NCBI GenBank assembly: GCA_036873135.1 | Contig: JAPTYO010000002.1 | Span: 42,027,452-42,091,451, forward strand | Length of the DNA: 64,000 nt | Direction of reading: 5' to 3' | Source: Clarkia xantiana subsp. parviflora | Taxonomy: Eukaryota > Streptophyta > Magnoliopsida > Myrtales > Onagraceae | The notes under the pieces: generated by a model | What the model was told of the DNA's origin: nothing | The model's database searches: none | Seen by the model: only the letters and a program-made list of their open reading frames with translations | Part shown: positions 63,591 to 64,000 of the stretch, piece after piece | Layout: each line of letters opens with the position of its first letter | Numbering within the stretch: position 1 is the stretch's first letter | Translations under genes and position numbers: made by a program

Positions 63591-64000
63591 TGTGGCAATG
63601 GTGAATTCTTTCAAGAAGCAAAAAATTGTTGATTGTGGAAGGCGTGAGCAAACTGTTATAGTTCGGAATCCACAAGAGTACGTTCAGTATTCATCATGGA
63701 ACCAGATATGGCCCGTCAAGCAGGGTGAAGGCGAGCCAGTCATGAACTATTTCAACATATTCGCTGCCAACGCCTCTTTGGCAAAAGCAACAAGAGAGGA
63801 AGTGATAAGCGTGTTCTTTGCAAACATGAATGCCAGATCCTTCCTTCTCTTCGGAAGAACGCATGGATGGCGAACAACCAGGACCATGGCGGATCTAAAA
63901 GACAAGCTCGAGACGGCAGACTTGTGTGAACAAGAACTGAGGTGGGGTACACCCTTCAGTTGGGACAAAGAAGTTCAAGCTGAAATGAACAAACAGGAAG
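63591..64000 (+). CDS. Unrecognised open frame downstream of the Gypsy-6 protease
   Basis: The protease frame stays open to the end of the window (no stop after 63060). In the other elements this place has a short acidic linker with GRPAPMEDLKE before RT. Here it reads e.g. RNPQEYVQYSSWNQI, VMNYFNIFAANASLAKATRE, FANMNARSFLLFGRTHGW and MADLKDKLETADLCEQELRW. No family was recognised. It may be an extra domain, an insertion, or a diverged linker. The real end is outside the window. Confidence 0.5.

Larger units (their letters stand above)
60254..64000 (+). mobile_element. Gypsy-6: Tat-like element of the Gypsy-3 LTR family, 5' part, cut by window edge
   Basis: A 5' LTR (60254-61058), primer site, gag (from 61109) and protease (from about 62960) are followed by an open frame without recognised domains to base 64000. 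The LTR matches the Gypsy-3 LTRs. Gag has the full capsid core that Gypsy-3 lacks. Four nonsense codons and one frameshift are visible. Confidence 0.9.

Noticed and set aside
1..64000. tRNA or rRNA genes
   Set aside because: No cloverleaf-like or rRNA-like sequence was noticed by eye; only tRNA-complementary primer sites were seen. A tRNAscan-SE run would settle it.

Overview
The window is plant nuclear DNA, almost certainly from an angiosperm and probably a dicot. It is an AT-rich, intergenic, transposon-on-transposon region with no intact host gene. Evidence is the set of plant-type LTR retrotransposons (Ty3/Gypsy with a second RNase H, as in the Tat lineage, and Ty1/Copia with initiator-Met-tRNA primer sites), Helitron 3' ends with the CTAG|T signature, and a single exon-like piece of a plant NPF (NRT1/PTR) transporter.

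Layout. 1-4421: Gypsy-1 (minus strand, cut by the window edge) with its 5' LTR, followed head-to-head by a truncated LTR of the same family in the opposite orientation. 4428-5326: a TIR/MITE-like DNA element. 6095-33809: a three-level nest. A Copia LTR (Copia-A, plus strand) is split at 6540/33659 by Gypsy-3 (6541-33653, 5-bp target duplication with one mismatch). Gypsy-3 itself contains Copia-B (8818-14221, target duplication CTTGG, identical LTRs, one intact 1486-aa polyprotein) and Gypsy-2 (16016-27755, target duplication ATTAT). 34015-37812: Copia-C, minus strand, related LTR. 37813-42238: Gypsy-5, minus strand, of which only the 3' LTR and an opposite-strand accessory gene remain. 42239-45770: Gypsy-4, plus strand, same LTR family, lacking gag and integrase. 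46547-47107: a probable minus-strand LTR. 47668-59045: an AT-rich Helitron zone with four recognisable Helitron 3' ends, a ~210-bp repeat beside three of them, and the NPF fragment. 60254-64000: Gypsy-6, plus strand, same LTR family as Gypsy-3, running off the window.

How the parts work together. Gypsy-1/-2, -3/-6 and -4/-5 represent three LTR families that share the same promoter-proximal layout: TATA box, then a conserved TTAAGCATCGGAGAGGG block, a variable C tract, and TTGCAGG. Gypsy-2 and Gypsy-5 each carry, between pol and the 3' LTR, a multi-exon-looking gene on the strand opposite to gag-pol; its conserved domain is recognisably shared between the two families. Gypsy-3 has gag but no pol, and its capsid core has been replaced, so it looks like a non-autonomous element that would need the enzymes of relatives such as the Gypsy-6 type. 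Only Copia-B looks capable of autonomous movement.

The most interesting items are the opposite-strand accessory genes, the shared LTR module, the GC-rich hairpin arrays in two LTR families, the three head-to-head same-family LTR pairs, the rebuilt gag of Gypsy-3, and the association of Helitron ends with the ~210-bp repeat. All comparisons were made by eye; identities and domain borders are approximate.
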